Made by a program: the position numbers and the translations under genes | Notes under the pieces: generated by a model | Seen by the model: the letters and a program-made list of their open reading frames with translations, nothing else | The model's database searches: none | Told to the model about the DNA's origin: nothing | In this document: positions 13,035 through 24,159 of the stretch, piece by piece | Layout of the letters: each line of letters starts with the position of its first letter | Numbering within the stretch: position 1 is the first letter of the stretch | Origin: Aspidiotus rigidus | Lineage: Eukaryota > Arthropoda > Insecta > Hemiptera > Diaspididae | Length of the DNA stretch: 64,000 bases | Reading direction: 5' to 3' | NCBI GenBank assembly: GCA_035079385.1 | Contig: JAVHKY010000001.1 | Span: 4,341,501-4,405,500 of the forward strand

Positions 13035-14083
13035 ATGGATCTTCTCAAGACTTATGCAAGTGCAAAAATAACCAATCTTGATGATTTGGATGATATTATT
13101 GAGGATCATACTGAGGTAAAAAATATAGCTAAAGGATTTAATAGTGACTTCGCAAAAATTTCAACATTCTTGACAAAAGTTCAAATTATTCATCTGAAGA
13201 TAAGAAAGTGATTAAGCAAGTCCTCCTAATTTTTACAAATTGTCGTTGGATCGGAAAAAACCTCTTATGTGCCATTTTTTGAGAAATGCACTTTTTTATA
13301 TGGTTGGACGCGGAATTTCAAGGCACATCGACTGGAAAAATCCCCTATGTGCTAAGTTCAAAATTACGCCGGTAGGAGCGGTTTTGAATACCTCCTATGT
13401 GCACCATCCAAAAAATTTGATTTGGAATACCTCCTATGTGCAGAGCAAATCTCTTATGTGCAATATTTAGGGCCAGGAATTCCTCCTATATGCATTTATC
13501 GCCCAATACCGCCGTATTTTAGAGAATTTTGAAAATTCTTTGTTACTACTGTATCAAAGAAGCTTTTCCACATTTAATGAGACGTTTCCAAAGTATTTTG
13601 GCCTTCTTTTCACAAAATAATCAGTTTTTTGCTTCTCCTATAAAATTTTATTTTTGCCACATAGGAGGTTTTTCCGATCCAACGATGAAATGTATTGAAT
13701 TAAATGGTTATAAATATATCAATAATGAAATACTTGAAGATTTACAAAAACAAATTCAAATAGGTATTCAAAAATGGATAAAATAATTGAACAACTTGAA
13801 AATCATGCATTTAAAAACTGAGAAGGGTAAAAAACTTGTTTCAGAAAATCAAAAGGAACTACAGAAAAAAATAGAAATGATTGTTAAAACAACAAATGAT
13901 AAAAAAATATCATCATCTTATAGAGAAAATACTTTGAAATCATCATTGAATAACATAAGTGACTTGAGAAAGAAAATTTATTCTCATGAGTCATGAGGAA
14001 CTCAAGAAAATGAATGAATTAAAAAACAAACAAGTGAATGATGTTGAAGCAATAGCTGTTACAGAAATACCAAAGGAATGATT
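13035..14083 (+). pseudogene. AT-rich coding relic of unknown origin, interrupted by a MITE
   Basis: Two stretches read like real but decayed coding sequence with almost only A or T at third codon positions. The first starts at ATG 13035 (MDLLKTYASAKITNLDDL...) and stops at 13209. It changes frame near 13175, where another frame continues with SSNYSSEDKKVIKQ. The second resumes after the inserted MITE at 13689 (MKCIELNGYKYINNE...) and runs, with overlapping frames and stops, to about 14083. It is Lys/Glu/Asn-rich with likely coiled-coil segments. I recognise no family. The composition resembles the relics at 49.1 kb and 52.4 kb. An endogenous viral or other AT-rich mobile source is possible but not shown. 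Confidence 0.45.
13243..13685. mobile_element. 443-bp MITE with ~28-bp TIRs and repeated CCTCCTATGTGC words
   Basis: The left terminus starts TCGTTGGATCGGAAAAAACC and the right terminus ends TTTTTCCGATCCAACGA, nearly perfect inverted repeats of about 28 bp. Inside, variants of CCTCCTATGTGC occur about six times (13261-13485), so the TIR-adjacent word is amplified internally. The element splits an AT-rich coding relic. I could not define a target-site duplication. No transposase is present. Confidence 0.75.
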
Positions 14084-16554
14084 TATTAGGATAAATGTGG
14101 CAATACGTTTAGGAAGGTTTTGGGAAAGAAATGGGAAAATAGAAACAAGTAAGTGCGCTAGAACATACATCATATATCTACTTCTGAGTGGGGTAAGAAG
14201 ACGCAAACCCCCAAAACTTAAAGTAAAAAATATGCGTTTTTGAGAAAATTCCTGTGTGAAATTTACCGTAGAATTCAGAAAGAATCTTGAAAAAAATCTC
14301 ATGGCTCTTCAAGGGGACAGGGAGGTACATAAACTTCTTTGGGAAAAATTGTTGAATTACATTTATAACTCGTGTAAACTGCGTTTTTTGTTGGTTCAAA
14401 AGTGTCTCTTTGCGGGCTCATCAGTTTTTCTAATAGTTTCTACTTTTCAGTCCGTCATTTCACTCTTCCGTCCTTTTCAAATTTGGCACCCATTTCATAT
14501 CAATTATTTATTTTATTAATTCTATTCACGGCGGTGACGAGATTTAAACCATGGACCTTCGACATTCTTAAAAGGTCTAGGTAGCCATATATTCGTGATT
14601 TAAAATTTACTGAAAAATAATGTAACAAGAAGTTTACCATTCACCTCTTTCTTCGAATCTCGGATCCGCTTTTGATCGTAAGATACACTGATAGGTGCTT
14701 TTCTAACAATAGAACCAAGAAAGATTTTAGAACTTCATCTAAACCCGTAAGCAGAGTCATTCGTTGGGAGAGGGGACTGTGAAAGTTTGGAAGTCCGAAC
14801 ACACTACACCTTCTTTGTTCAACGTTATATAATGATTTTATTTACCACAGCTTTGTACTTTGACCAGGGATGACTCATAGCATGAGTAGAGGGGAATCAC
14901 CACCTCTCTTCATTCTCAACTACGGACCTAACTCGAGTTAAAAGGTACGGTCAGCGGAATGTGCCGACGGATATAACGACGTTAGGGCGAATGAGTGAAG
15001 TTAGCCAGTATATCATCAATAATCATACACATGTCTTCATCAACTTAGTACGATATAAATCTAGAAAAGTAGATTACCATTTTCGAGTAATTCATTCAGA
15101 GTTCGCAGTCGGAATATTGAAAATCGATCAAATTGTACGAAATTATTCAAGTTATTTATCGGTTGTCTATTGTATGTTCACATTATATGTAGATTATCTG
15201 ACTGAAAATTTCTGCACATTTATCAACACGTTTTCTCTCTTTTCATTTCTCAAGACAAAGAACAATTGAAAAAAAAAATACAACACTCGGAAAATAAATA
15301 ATCCTCCCCTTTTGTCTTCGTCAATTTAGACGATACGTAAGAATATTTTGACATTATCTTTGTCGAATGACTCAAGTATATTTCTGTAGAATACCAGACA
15401 TAAAAATATACAATTTTATTGTATTCAGTATGTACACAATAGGCATTTATATATCACATACTTATTCGCGGGGTTGGAGTTTGATCGATTAATAATGGCT
15501 ACCTATGAGTTTACGTACGTATAAGCTCGAGAGAATAACTTTGCCTAGCAGACAGAAAAAATATACAAATTCTGAGAAGCGCGTAATAAAAACAAAATTA
15601 ATATACCGCATGCAACGAGACAATAATGTAATAATCTTCGATATCTTCATGAATAGGGCGTCGCGGCAGGTGAAATAACAGAAAATAAGATCAGTATAGA
15701 ATAAACGCAAAAATTTCATGCTGACCACTACAAAAAATACTTTCAAGAACCTTGATATACGATCAGTATGCACGTATAAGAACAAACCGGAATATTCATC
15801 TCGAGAAGATGTTACACAAATTAGAGCTAGAGGTAATAAGTGGAAGTTACGACAAGAAATACATCTGTAAATCAAGATTGTATCGGCGTACGCTGGCTGG
15901 TTCTTTCGGCGTGCAAAAAATGTACAATGGAAGTGACGAGTTTACATTATTAAATACACTCATATAATACCTTACATTTCACCAATCGGGTGAATCACTC
16001 TGTTGATTGAAAAAGCGAACAATTCAACAGATTTCAATATTCATAAAGACGTAAATTACTTCGAAGGAGGGGAGGATTATGAATCAACAAAAAACGCCCA
16101 AGTTTCTGCTCATCTTCTTTCATAGGATTTGAACCTGAGCCACTCCAAAAATTTGAAAGCAATAGCGAAGAATACTGTGGACATCTTGCTTTTTGAAACA
16201 GAACAAACGACATTTATTACAATTTGCGGAAAAAGTTCTCGAACTTCATTTATGAAAGTACTTATTTTGCAATTTTCCAGATCAATGATTATTACGGGGA
16301 TGAGTCCTTTGTCTTCCTTAACACGGTAGGATTAATAATTGTTGCGAACTCTCTTTACCCATAAACTCACTCTTCTTTATGAAGACTCTCCTCCCTGTAA
16401 GGGCTTGGAGTCCATTTTCCCCCGACTCATTTTCATGACAAAAAAATAGTCAGGCTCCGTCTGTAGTAAACCGGGTCCATCGTTTGGTGCAGTAATGCTA
16501 GAAACTGACTAAAATAATTACAACTTTTTTTTTTCTACACCCTTCATTGTGAAA
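14084..16554. other. non-coding stretch, nothing recognised
   Basis: No supportable gene. The frame at 15489-15875 (minus, 128 codons) is the longest but shows no family features and has tRNA-like AT-rich noise composition. It could be part of an unannotated gene, but nothing argues for that. Confidence 0.4.
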
Positions 16555-17200
16555 ATAATAAAAAAAATAAAAAAATAAAAAAAATAAGAAAATAAAAAAA
16601 TAAAAAAATAAATAATAAAAAAATAAAAAAATAAATAATAAAAAAATAAAAAAATAAATAATAAAAATAAAAATAAAAATAAAAATAAAAAAAGAAACAT
16701 TATAAAACAAGGAAGAGAAAAACAAAATTACAGAAAAAAAAACACAAAAATACAAAAATAATAATATAAAAAATTGAATGTCCTATTATTATATTAATTA
16801 TTAATCGTATTGAAACTGATAAAATTGAAAATAACAATCTATTAAATTCAATTAAATTAATAATTAAAATTAATGATAATGAAGTTTTACAAAAATGTTT
16901 TTTTTTTTTTAATTCCTGTAATTTTGTTTTTCTCTTCCTTGTTTTGTAATGTTTCTTTTTTATTTTTATTTTTATTATTTATTTTTTTTATTTTTTTATT
17001 ATTATTATTTTTGTATTTTTGTGTTTTTTTTTAAATTTCTGTAATTTTGTTTTTCCCTTCCTTGTTTTGTTATGTTTCTTTTTTTATTTTTATTTTTATT
17101 ATTTATTTTTTTTATTTTTTTACTTTTTTATTTTTTTCATTTTTTTTTATTATTATTATTAATAATAATAATAATAAAAAAATGGGGAAAAAAAATAAAA
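16555..17200. repeat. AT low-complexity block with a thrice-repeated inverted/direct motif
   Basis: The block consists of (TAAAAAA)n, (TTTTTATT)n and (ATT)n tracts. A 45-bp motif containing TTCCTTGTTTTGTAATGTTTC lies in plus orientation near 16915-16960 and 17035-17080, and in reverse complement near 16690-16735. The region could fold into a large hairpin. The adjacent AT-rich segment 16760-16885 has no recognisable coding content. Confidence 0.6.
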
Positions 17201-17227
17201 TAAACGGGGTGTTGGAGGATGGCAACT

Positions 17228-18470
17228 AGGCCATACCTCGTTTAACAAATTTGTTATGAATTATGTAAATCAAATTGTGATGGATTCCGGAAGATTTTCA
17301 AGGAAATTAAAGATATGAGGGAAAATTGATAATTCTTCGGATGAGAGAAGGTCAATAGCTCGGAGAGGGGTTGGAAAATTTAAATTCATACATTCTGAAT
17401 AGAGTTTTTGTCTTAAATTTGGTAATTCTGAGCATTCAAAAAAGTAGTGGTTGATGTCGGCTTTTAAAGGGTTATCTGGATGGAAGGAGCATGCGTCAGA
17501 TTCTATGAGATTTATGCGTTTGAGGTGGACAGGGAGACGATTATGTCCGAAGCGAAGACGGCTGATTTTGACAACGAGAGAACGAGGGATGTCGTGAAAT
17601 TTCTGAAACCAAGGAGATGTCGGAAGAAAGGGTTGCACAAGTAAATTAGTCGCGCTCAGCGAAACCATGTACCAAGTCGGAAAAAAAAAATTCTGATTTT
17701 TGGCGAAATTTTCAGAGGAGGTCTTCTGATGCTTTCGAATGAAAAAAAAAATCAGGTTCGCTAACATCAAAATTGACCGCTGTAGAAATTTTTAAAGATT
17801 CAAATTACGAGGAAAACTACTAACCTTCTTTTCGTTTTTTGGCTGTATCTCGAAATTTTGTTTTCCGACTTAGTACATGGTTTGGCTGAGCGCGACTCAA
17901 ATAGTGAGAATTTTGATTGTTAAATGAATTTGAATAATTTAGAGACCAGTCATCCCGTGTGGAGCATTTAGTGAGCGAATAGAATTCTGACATGGGAAGA
18001 AGGTTTGATAAGACCTGAGAGAGACGTGCTAATTTAGCTTTCTCGTCTGTAATTTCATTGTTAGTAATTCCCGCATGTGCGGGGATCCAGAGGAAATCAA
18101 TTTTGAATGGATTAAGGATATAATTGATAGAGCTAAGGATGGATTTATACGAAAAGGAATGGAAGAAAGAGACTGAAGAGCGGAGAGAGAATCAGAAATT
18201 ATTAGAAAATGTCCCGTTTGAAAGTTTTGTTTAATATACCTAATAAAGAGCTTGGAAAATGGCCATCTGTTCTACATGAAAAATGGATGAGAAAGGTGGT
18301 AATGCAAGAGAGCAATGAAGAAGCATTGAAGGGATCCAAAAGGCCATACCGACGCCTTCATGATCCTTAGAGCCGTCTGTGAAAATCTGCGTACGACCGT
18401 TATTATCACAAGTTTTGCTCCACTTCAACTTGGAATCTGTCGAATATTCTTCAAAAATATAACGCGAACA
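17228..18470 (-). pseudogene. 3' end of decayed non-LTR retrotransposon (RNase H + C-terminal Cys/His)
   Basis: On the minus strand, 18428-18240 reads IFTDGSKDHEGVGMAFWIP, the start of a retroelement RNase H domain. Further pieces follow in other frames: ISDSLSALQS around 18205 and WIPAHAGITNNEITDE around 18095-18050. The C-terminal part (17620-17273) contains RLRFGHNRLPVHLKRI and HYFFEC, the arrangement seen after RNase H in I/R1-group elements and in the relic at 49.6-52.2 kb. Frameshifts and a nested MITE (17648-17897) break it. The reverse transcriptase part is missing. Confidence 0.75.
17648..17897. mobile_element. 250-bp MITE with 37-bp TIRs nested in the retroelement relic
   Basis: The left end AGTCGCGCTCAGCGAAACCA and the right end GTTTGGCTGAGCGCGACT form 37-bp inverted repeats with two mismatches. 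The interior is A/T-rich and non-coding. The insertion cuts the conserved C-terminal region of the minus-strand retroelement, so it is younger than that copy. No clean target-site duplication is visible, so the superfamily remains open. Confidence 0.75.
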
Positions 18471-18588
18471 TCTCCAGAATTCTTATTTATTTATTTAAGA
18501 GCCATTCAAAAACGCTGTGGGTTATGGATTCGATACCCAAGATGAACAATATGATGGAAGATATAGGCTAGGAATATACTTAAGAGAG

Positions 18589-19382
18589 ATTTTCTGGCAG
18601 AGCCAAATAAATGAAGATCATGATTATTTTTCATGTATTAGTGAATGAACTTATTTATATTTCGAGGCCACGTCTGATTTGTGATGAAACCACAGCCTAG
18701 TTTGTGAATTTTTCTCTCAGAGGCGCACGCCCCGCTCCGTTCATAACGTGGTACACTGTGAGATAAGCTCTCTAGCTCAGGAAGGGCGAACGGGTGGAGC
18801 GAGTGGATCCCCTATTCTTGGAATAATAGTTGAGCTGTTACGAGCAGACGCAAGTTCGCCCCTGTATGGATCTAAATATTAGTGACGTCATTATCTCGCT
18901 ATCTATGATTGCTGCTTGTGACGTCATCATCAGTACACCCGTGACGACTACCTGTGACGTCACCAGGACAGCTTGGGCTCTCTCCCTTCCTTACTTTCTT
19001 CTATTCTCGGGGTCACATTGTACTAAGCTGTACAGTATACTAAACTATACTAAGCCTACTGTTTGCCTTCAAGAAACTAGACCCAACATAAGCCAAAGAT
19101 ACATCAGTATAAAAGCCTATACCAAACCTCATAGATTACCAGGATGAGAAGAGGTGGATTGAACTCGGCTCGGGACCATGATTGATAATGTCACCAGTTG
19201 ATGAAGTCATAGTTGGAGGGGACCTCGGGGTCACGGCTGATGACATCATAGTTCATTATCGGGGAAGAGAAGGAATACAGTATACAGGATTATTGGGGGG
19301 CGGGGGCGGGGAACTCGCAGCTGTGGCGTTTATTCCCAAATTTCGGAATTAAAGGCTAGGATTCAGGAAAAAGACATGAAAC
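18589..19382 (+). mobile_element. rolling-circle-like non-autonomous element, family B copy 1
   Basis: The 5' end ATTTTCTGGCAGAGCCAAAT and the 3' end AAAAAGACATGAAACATGTC match the ends of the element in intron 2 of the cuticular gene (40038-41318). The 3' end contains a perfect hairpin, GACATG-AAA-CATGTC. The interior differs in length and sequence between copies, apart from shared AGCGAGTG/GCGAAC words. There is no transposase. A conserved pair of ends plus a variable interior and a 3' hairpin suggests a Helentron/HINE-type relic, but this is inference. Confidence 0.5.
18889..18963 (+). promoter_or_regulatory. cluster of TGACGTCA palindromes (CRE/ATF-like)
   Basis: Within about 75 bp, three GTGACGTCA octamer-plus matches and one near match (GTGACGAC) occur, near 18890, 18918, 18939 and 18953. 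TGACGTCA is the consensus for CREB/ATF bZIP factors. The cluster lies inside a mobile-element relic with no gene nearby, so it may be a tandem micro-repeat rather than an enhancer. Confidence 0.3.
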
Positions 19383-20200
19383 ATGTCAACAAAATTATTA
19401 TAGAACTAGCAAGTCCAGCGCGCCTACGGCGCGCCTCTTAGTTTTTTGTTTTCTCATTTTTATCTTATTCGAGAGCGCTATATAAACAGGAATAATTTTT
19501 AAAAATCTCGGTAAATTATCTAGATATTTCTACTTTGGATATTGAAAAAAAAAAAAAGTAGAAATTCTCCAGACAACTTTTTTTTGGACCTGTATTCAAA
19601 ATTTTTATGCAAACAAAAAGTTCTCGTGGCTACTTTTAATTCTGTTATTTAGGGTTTTGAGTAAGGTAGATACATGAAACAAAGGGAGTAACTCTGGGGT
19701 TTAAGATTATTTGGAATTTCTTAGTTAGATACACTATTTTTTTTGTATCTTTTCATCTCATAGTTCAATTCAATCTGCTTAGTTTTCTTTTCAAGCTATT
19801 CTTCTTTCTTAATTTCATTCAATTTTGCACTCTTTCATTCTTTACTTGTTCTTCCATACAATCTTTTTTTTTTTCTTTCTTTCTTTATCGTTTCCTGAGT
19901 CTTCCAAATTGTTCTCTGCCTCAGTATCACACTCTTCCATAATGTAACTCCTCCTATTTTCGAGTTGATTTAGTTGAGACTTTGAAAATCCCTTCCTTCA
20001 TTTACCTTAATTAGAACAAAATTTCTCAAGGCCCTCAATTTATTCCTTCGAGTCCACCCACCTCCAACTAACAGTTATTCTTGACATCGAGTCCTGATTT
20101 TTGTAATTCACTATTCTCTAGGGATTCTTCTGTTAAATCCTGATGATGTTAAGAGCATCTCCAGTTTTTTATGATGTCAACTACCTACCCTAAATCGAGG
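19383..20200. other. non-coding, pyrimidine-rich stretch
   Basis: T/C-rich DNA (for example TTTCTTTCTTTCTTTATCG near 19876) without recognisable coding sequence or RNA genes. Confidence 0.4.
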
Positions 20201-20204
20201 TTCA

Positions 20205-20600
20205 ATAGGAAACCTATTCCATAGGGGGAGGGATTTTTGAAAATTTTGGTGTCTCGCCATCATTTACCTAGAACGATGGTTGATATTTTTCCAAGTCCTT
20301 TTCCTGTCATATATATCTTGGAAGTTGAAATTCTTTCATGTTCCTCTCTTAAAAAATATAGCTTGGAAGTTGAAAGTTTTTAAAGTTATCCACTTGTCAT
20401 AATTGCATAGGTCGATGTACAAAATGCGTTTTCAATTTCAACTCCTCTGATGGTTCAATTTTTTCCAAGTTCCTCTCCTGTCATACATAGCTCAATTCCC
20501 AATATTAAAAATCTTTTCAAATCTGACTCCTTTGATATTGAAAATTTTTCCTATCCCTTATCTATCATAATAGAGCTCAAATGTCTCAATTTTTCCAAGT
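20205..20600 (+). mobile_element. 5' part of a diverged Helentron-like element (family A)
   Basis: The sequence AGGAAACCTATTCCATAGGG, then GGAGGGATTTTTGAAAATTT, matches the 5' ends of the elements at 27866 and 42346. It is followed by imperfect tandem units containing TTTTTCCAAGTC(C/T)CTCTCCTGTCAT and ATAGCTC. The same units, reverse-complemented, form the minisatellite inside the 27.9-28.3 kb copy. No matching 3' end with hairpin was found, so this is a partial or rearranged copy. Confidence 0.45.
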
Positions 20601-20845
20601 CCCTCCTGCTATAGTTGGCTTAATTTTCAAAATTTTATCAAATCTAATTCCTCTTTTTGGAACCCCTCCAATTTTGAATTCAATTCTCAATATCAAAACC
20701 AATCCGTCCCATAGAAGAGGATGTGGGAATTCCTTATTCAACTTTATTAAACATGTGATTGTTTTCTATTACAGCCTTCAATTGAACTTCTTTTGGTTGA
20801 ATCCTAGAAATCTGATTGGAAGCTTCATTACAATCCTTACTATCT

Positions 20846-22500
20846 TATTATACAGATAATCTGAGAATCTATCACCTTTTTTCCTGTTCTACTCTTCAAA
20901 ATCAACATACTTCCTACAAAGTATTTTCTCAATTATCCTCTGAGCTGTGTAATCATTTCCAACACAGTTTCCAGCTCTCGCAACTACCTGTGTTAGTCAG
21001 TTCCATTTTCCAAATATTTCAGTTGCTTTTCTTCTTCTACTTCTTACAATGGAAGTGATTTTTGATTCAAAAAGTTGATATTGATAAGGGATCATCATAT
21101 TTTGGTGACTACTATTTTCTATTTCGCCTATTAGCTCTCCTTCATTAGATACTTTCCATCATTATGTGGACATTTGTACGTCATTAGAACTTTTTGCCAA
21201 ATTAATTATCCTTCAATTTGCGAAGTGCTAAATTGTATCGGATAAAATGAGGTACGAAGTGCAAAGAGAAGGTCGTTACCGTTATAATATTAGGCTTTAG
21301 CTATTTTTTAGCTTAATTGTATCGGGTAAATTAGGTATGTGATGGATTTCGTCTGAAGCCTTCTTCTAGGGAACTGAGGTATGTTTTATGCGCTACTTTT
21401 ATTCCATTCTTCAGGGTTTTCCGAAACTCTTCATACTTGTTGATATTATTTATGATAATATTCTTTTTCAACTTTCGTTGTGCCCTTTTCTTAGAATCGT
21501 ACCCCCTACTTTTCCTGAATACATCCCTCTCAATTTCTCACATGATGTGTCTATAGTTGGAATTCTGATTAGGTTTAAGCTCACACTTTTCTACGCTATC
21601 TTTTATTTGATTCTCAGTTCACATCGGTTGCCCTCAATATGATCAAACTGATTGCGCGCCTAAAAACTACACCCTTTCACCCAAAATTAAGGACCTCACC
21701 TTGTAACTACGTACTTACGACCATAAAAACTTTCATTATTTCTTAATCCTAGCTTAATTCTTGTATCACTCACATAAAAAAACAACCCTGCAACAAACTT
21801 GGAATCATTAAAAGTTAACCTATCCTAAGTCTTCAGCGAACAGAAATTCCCACCATAAAGAGGTTATTTTTGCTCGATATAGAATTGGTCACTCTCAACT
21901 TGAACATTCTCATCTCCTCCTGGGTTTCCATGCTCTACCTTCATGTAAATCTTATTATGCAGATAATCTGACGATCTATCATCTTTTTTCCTGTCCTACT
22001 CTCCAAAATCAACGTACTTCCCACAATATAATCTCAGTCTCATCCTCTGTACCATGTAATCATTCCCAACACGGTTTCCAACTCCCGCAACTACCTATGG
22101 TACTTAATTACTCCAACTTATACATATCCATTTTCTTTCTCCTGACTTAAAATTTGAGTACCACCATCTGACTCAATTGCTACCTCTTCTTCCAATCATC
22201 TTCCCTATCCTCACGTTCTTTTCGTTTGTTTCTCACTCCACTCCAGTTATTCTTATTTTCAGAATACAACCATAATACCATTTTACAAATTATTTTAATC
22301 GCTTTTCTTCTTTTACTTCTTACAATTGAAGTGATTTTTATTCAAAAAGTTGACACTGATAAGGGATTCTCATATTTTTATGACTACCATTTTCTATTTT
22401 ACCTGTTGGCTCTCCTTCATTAGATACTTATATTATCATTATAATTATATGGACATTGTGACATCATTAAAACTTTTTGTCGAATTCATTTTTCTTGTCT
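20846..22500 (+). repeat. diverged direct duplication of non-coding sequence
   Basis: Segments 20846-20995 and 21957-22105 align (for example CAGATAATCTGA then CTATCA then TTTTTTCCTGT). Segments 21060-21160 and 22330-22430 align as well (TTCAAAAAGTTGA, GATAAGGGAT, TAGATACTT). The spacings are about 1.11 and 1.27 kb, so an ancestral segment of about 1.2 kb duplicated in tandem and then gained indels. Every frame is T-rich noise and no protein is supported. Confidence 0.5.
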
Positions 22501-23768
22501 CGCGTCCAAGAAAGTTAGCTACCTTTTATCGAGACTTTGGACATCTAACCTGAGGTGAGGTTGTTTAAAGAGGCGAGGTAATCGATGTAAGGTTGAATCG
22601 TTGTTACGTTTTCTTTTGCTAGGCAATTCATTTTTTGTTTTTTTTTTTTTCTTCCTCCAAATTTGCTAGGTAATTCATTTTACTCTTATAAATAATAATA
22701 TAATCTTGTCACAGTATGATAATTGACGTCGGATGCGATAACAGGAAAATGGAGAACTTTTACACGCACGTTTGTGATAATGAATCGTTGCACTTAAATA
22801 ACCAATAATTATTAATTTTCTATTTTCTATTTTGCCTGTTAACCTTCAGTCGCTGTGACGTCATTAGAATTTCACGAATATTTTTTCTTATAATTTGCTA
22901 GGCAATTCATATATATAGTAATAGAATACACGCGTTAGCTATTTTTTAGCTAAATTGTATCGGGCAAATCAGGAATGAGAGGCAAAGGGTCATTTAGCTT
23001 TTTAGTATATTAGATGTTGAACTACTGCAATACAGGAAGATATACTCAGCATGTTTAAAGGAGAGGAAGACGAAGGATTATGTGGAGAAATAAAGTGAGT
23101 AAGACGGAGATATTGAAGTGTGAAGGAGATGGTATCCGAGTTGTTTTTGAGGGCTTGGGGGAGGCAAGAAGGGACATTCAATGTAGAGTGGAAGTTTTTG
23201 GGGACGTGATATGGGAAGATGTGATCGAAGTTTATTCGTGACAGTGAAAAACAGGAGTTTCGGTCGATTAGATGTGAGTGTGTGATTCGAGTATGGTCTA
23301 TTCTTGATCTTGTGATAAGGGTGTTTTTTCACGTTTAGAATTTCTGAAGGAAATAGACCAGCGGTTGGTTTGTTTGGAAGTTTTCCAAAGTTCGGTCGAA
23401 GAATTTAAGATGAGTGAGTGGTAACGATTTTTGTAGTCTGGGACGAGGAAGAGAGTGCAATTAGTGATAGTCGCATGTGCAGCGTCGCCCGTCCTACATT
23501 GCGGGTTACGTATGCATTAATTTATTTTCCTCCAACACCGGAAGCGACCATTTCGGATATAACTTCAGTGTTGAAAGAATCTCCTCGGTGAATCATCTCT
23601 TCTACTCAACAACCGCCAAGCTGCTGTGCCCCCAGACACGTAAAACATTAGAACACACTACAATAACACCACCTAGATATAGTAGATCGCTGTTGGACTC
23701 CCGTCTTCTTCTTCTTTTTTCTTCAGGGATGATCTTCCTCTTCTTCCTGCACATCTGGATATGGATGA
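22501..23768. other. non-coding stretch, nothing firm
   Basis: No gene was recognised. A third partial echo of the duplicated segment (TATTTTCTATTTTGCCTGTTA) lies near 22821. The Pro/Ser-rich minus-strand frame at 23078-23332 has no recognised domain. Confidence 0.35.
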
Positions 23769-24155
23769 TTACACAGGTGTCGAGTAGGTCATAGCGTGGT
23801 TCTGAGTTTGCCTATTCCACTCCCGGTCCATTTTCTTCTTCATGACTATGTTTGCAACGCAGACACCTGGTTCCATGCTTCTTCCATCTACCCCAATCTG
23901 TTGAAGAGACCGACTAAACTTGCCCCGCTCACGCCTCCCTGCCTCAAACTCGAGTAAGGTGTGCTGTGGTCCATCATCCCGTTCTTGGTCGCAGTGCGAA
24001 TACGTTGCCTGCACAACTTTCTTCAACTTCTCATGAAGGCAATTAGTGTTAGTAGCGAAGGTAATGATTTGTTTAGCTGCTTCATCTACCACACCATGTT
24101 CGGGTAGCCTGCCAATGTGGCCGGGTTGAACCAATGAAAATGACGTCAGTATCAA
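23769..24155 (-). pseudogene. C-terminal relic of an R1-like non-LTR retrotransposon
   Basis: The minus-strand frame contains PGHIGRLPEHGVVDEAAK, resembling the last RNase H motif of non-LTR elements. It continues with SHCDQERDDGPQHTLLE, then GRRERGKFSRSLQQIGVDG. This is the pattern of the Cys/His-containing C-terminus of R1-group ORF2 proteins (CxxC...DD..HTL.EC). The second cysteine region is degraded (LLEFEAG instead of an ECPAW-type ending). No upstream reverse transcriptase was found on this strand. The length, 128 codons, is a small fraction of a full ORF2. Confidence 0.6.
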
Positions 24156-24159
24156 TTGA

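Noticed and set aside
13243..13485. Possible CRISPR-like array (repeated CCTCCTATGTGC)
   Set aside because: Units are short, irregularly spaced and inside a TIR element of a eukaryotic genome; no cas genes.
15489..15875. 128-codon minus-strand frame
   Set aside because: Cys/Phe/Ser-rich with no motif, no splice partner and composition like its surroundings; probably chance.
16498..16755. Minus-strand Phe-rich hydrophobic frames
   Set aside because: Translation of (TAAAAAA)n simple repeats.
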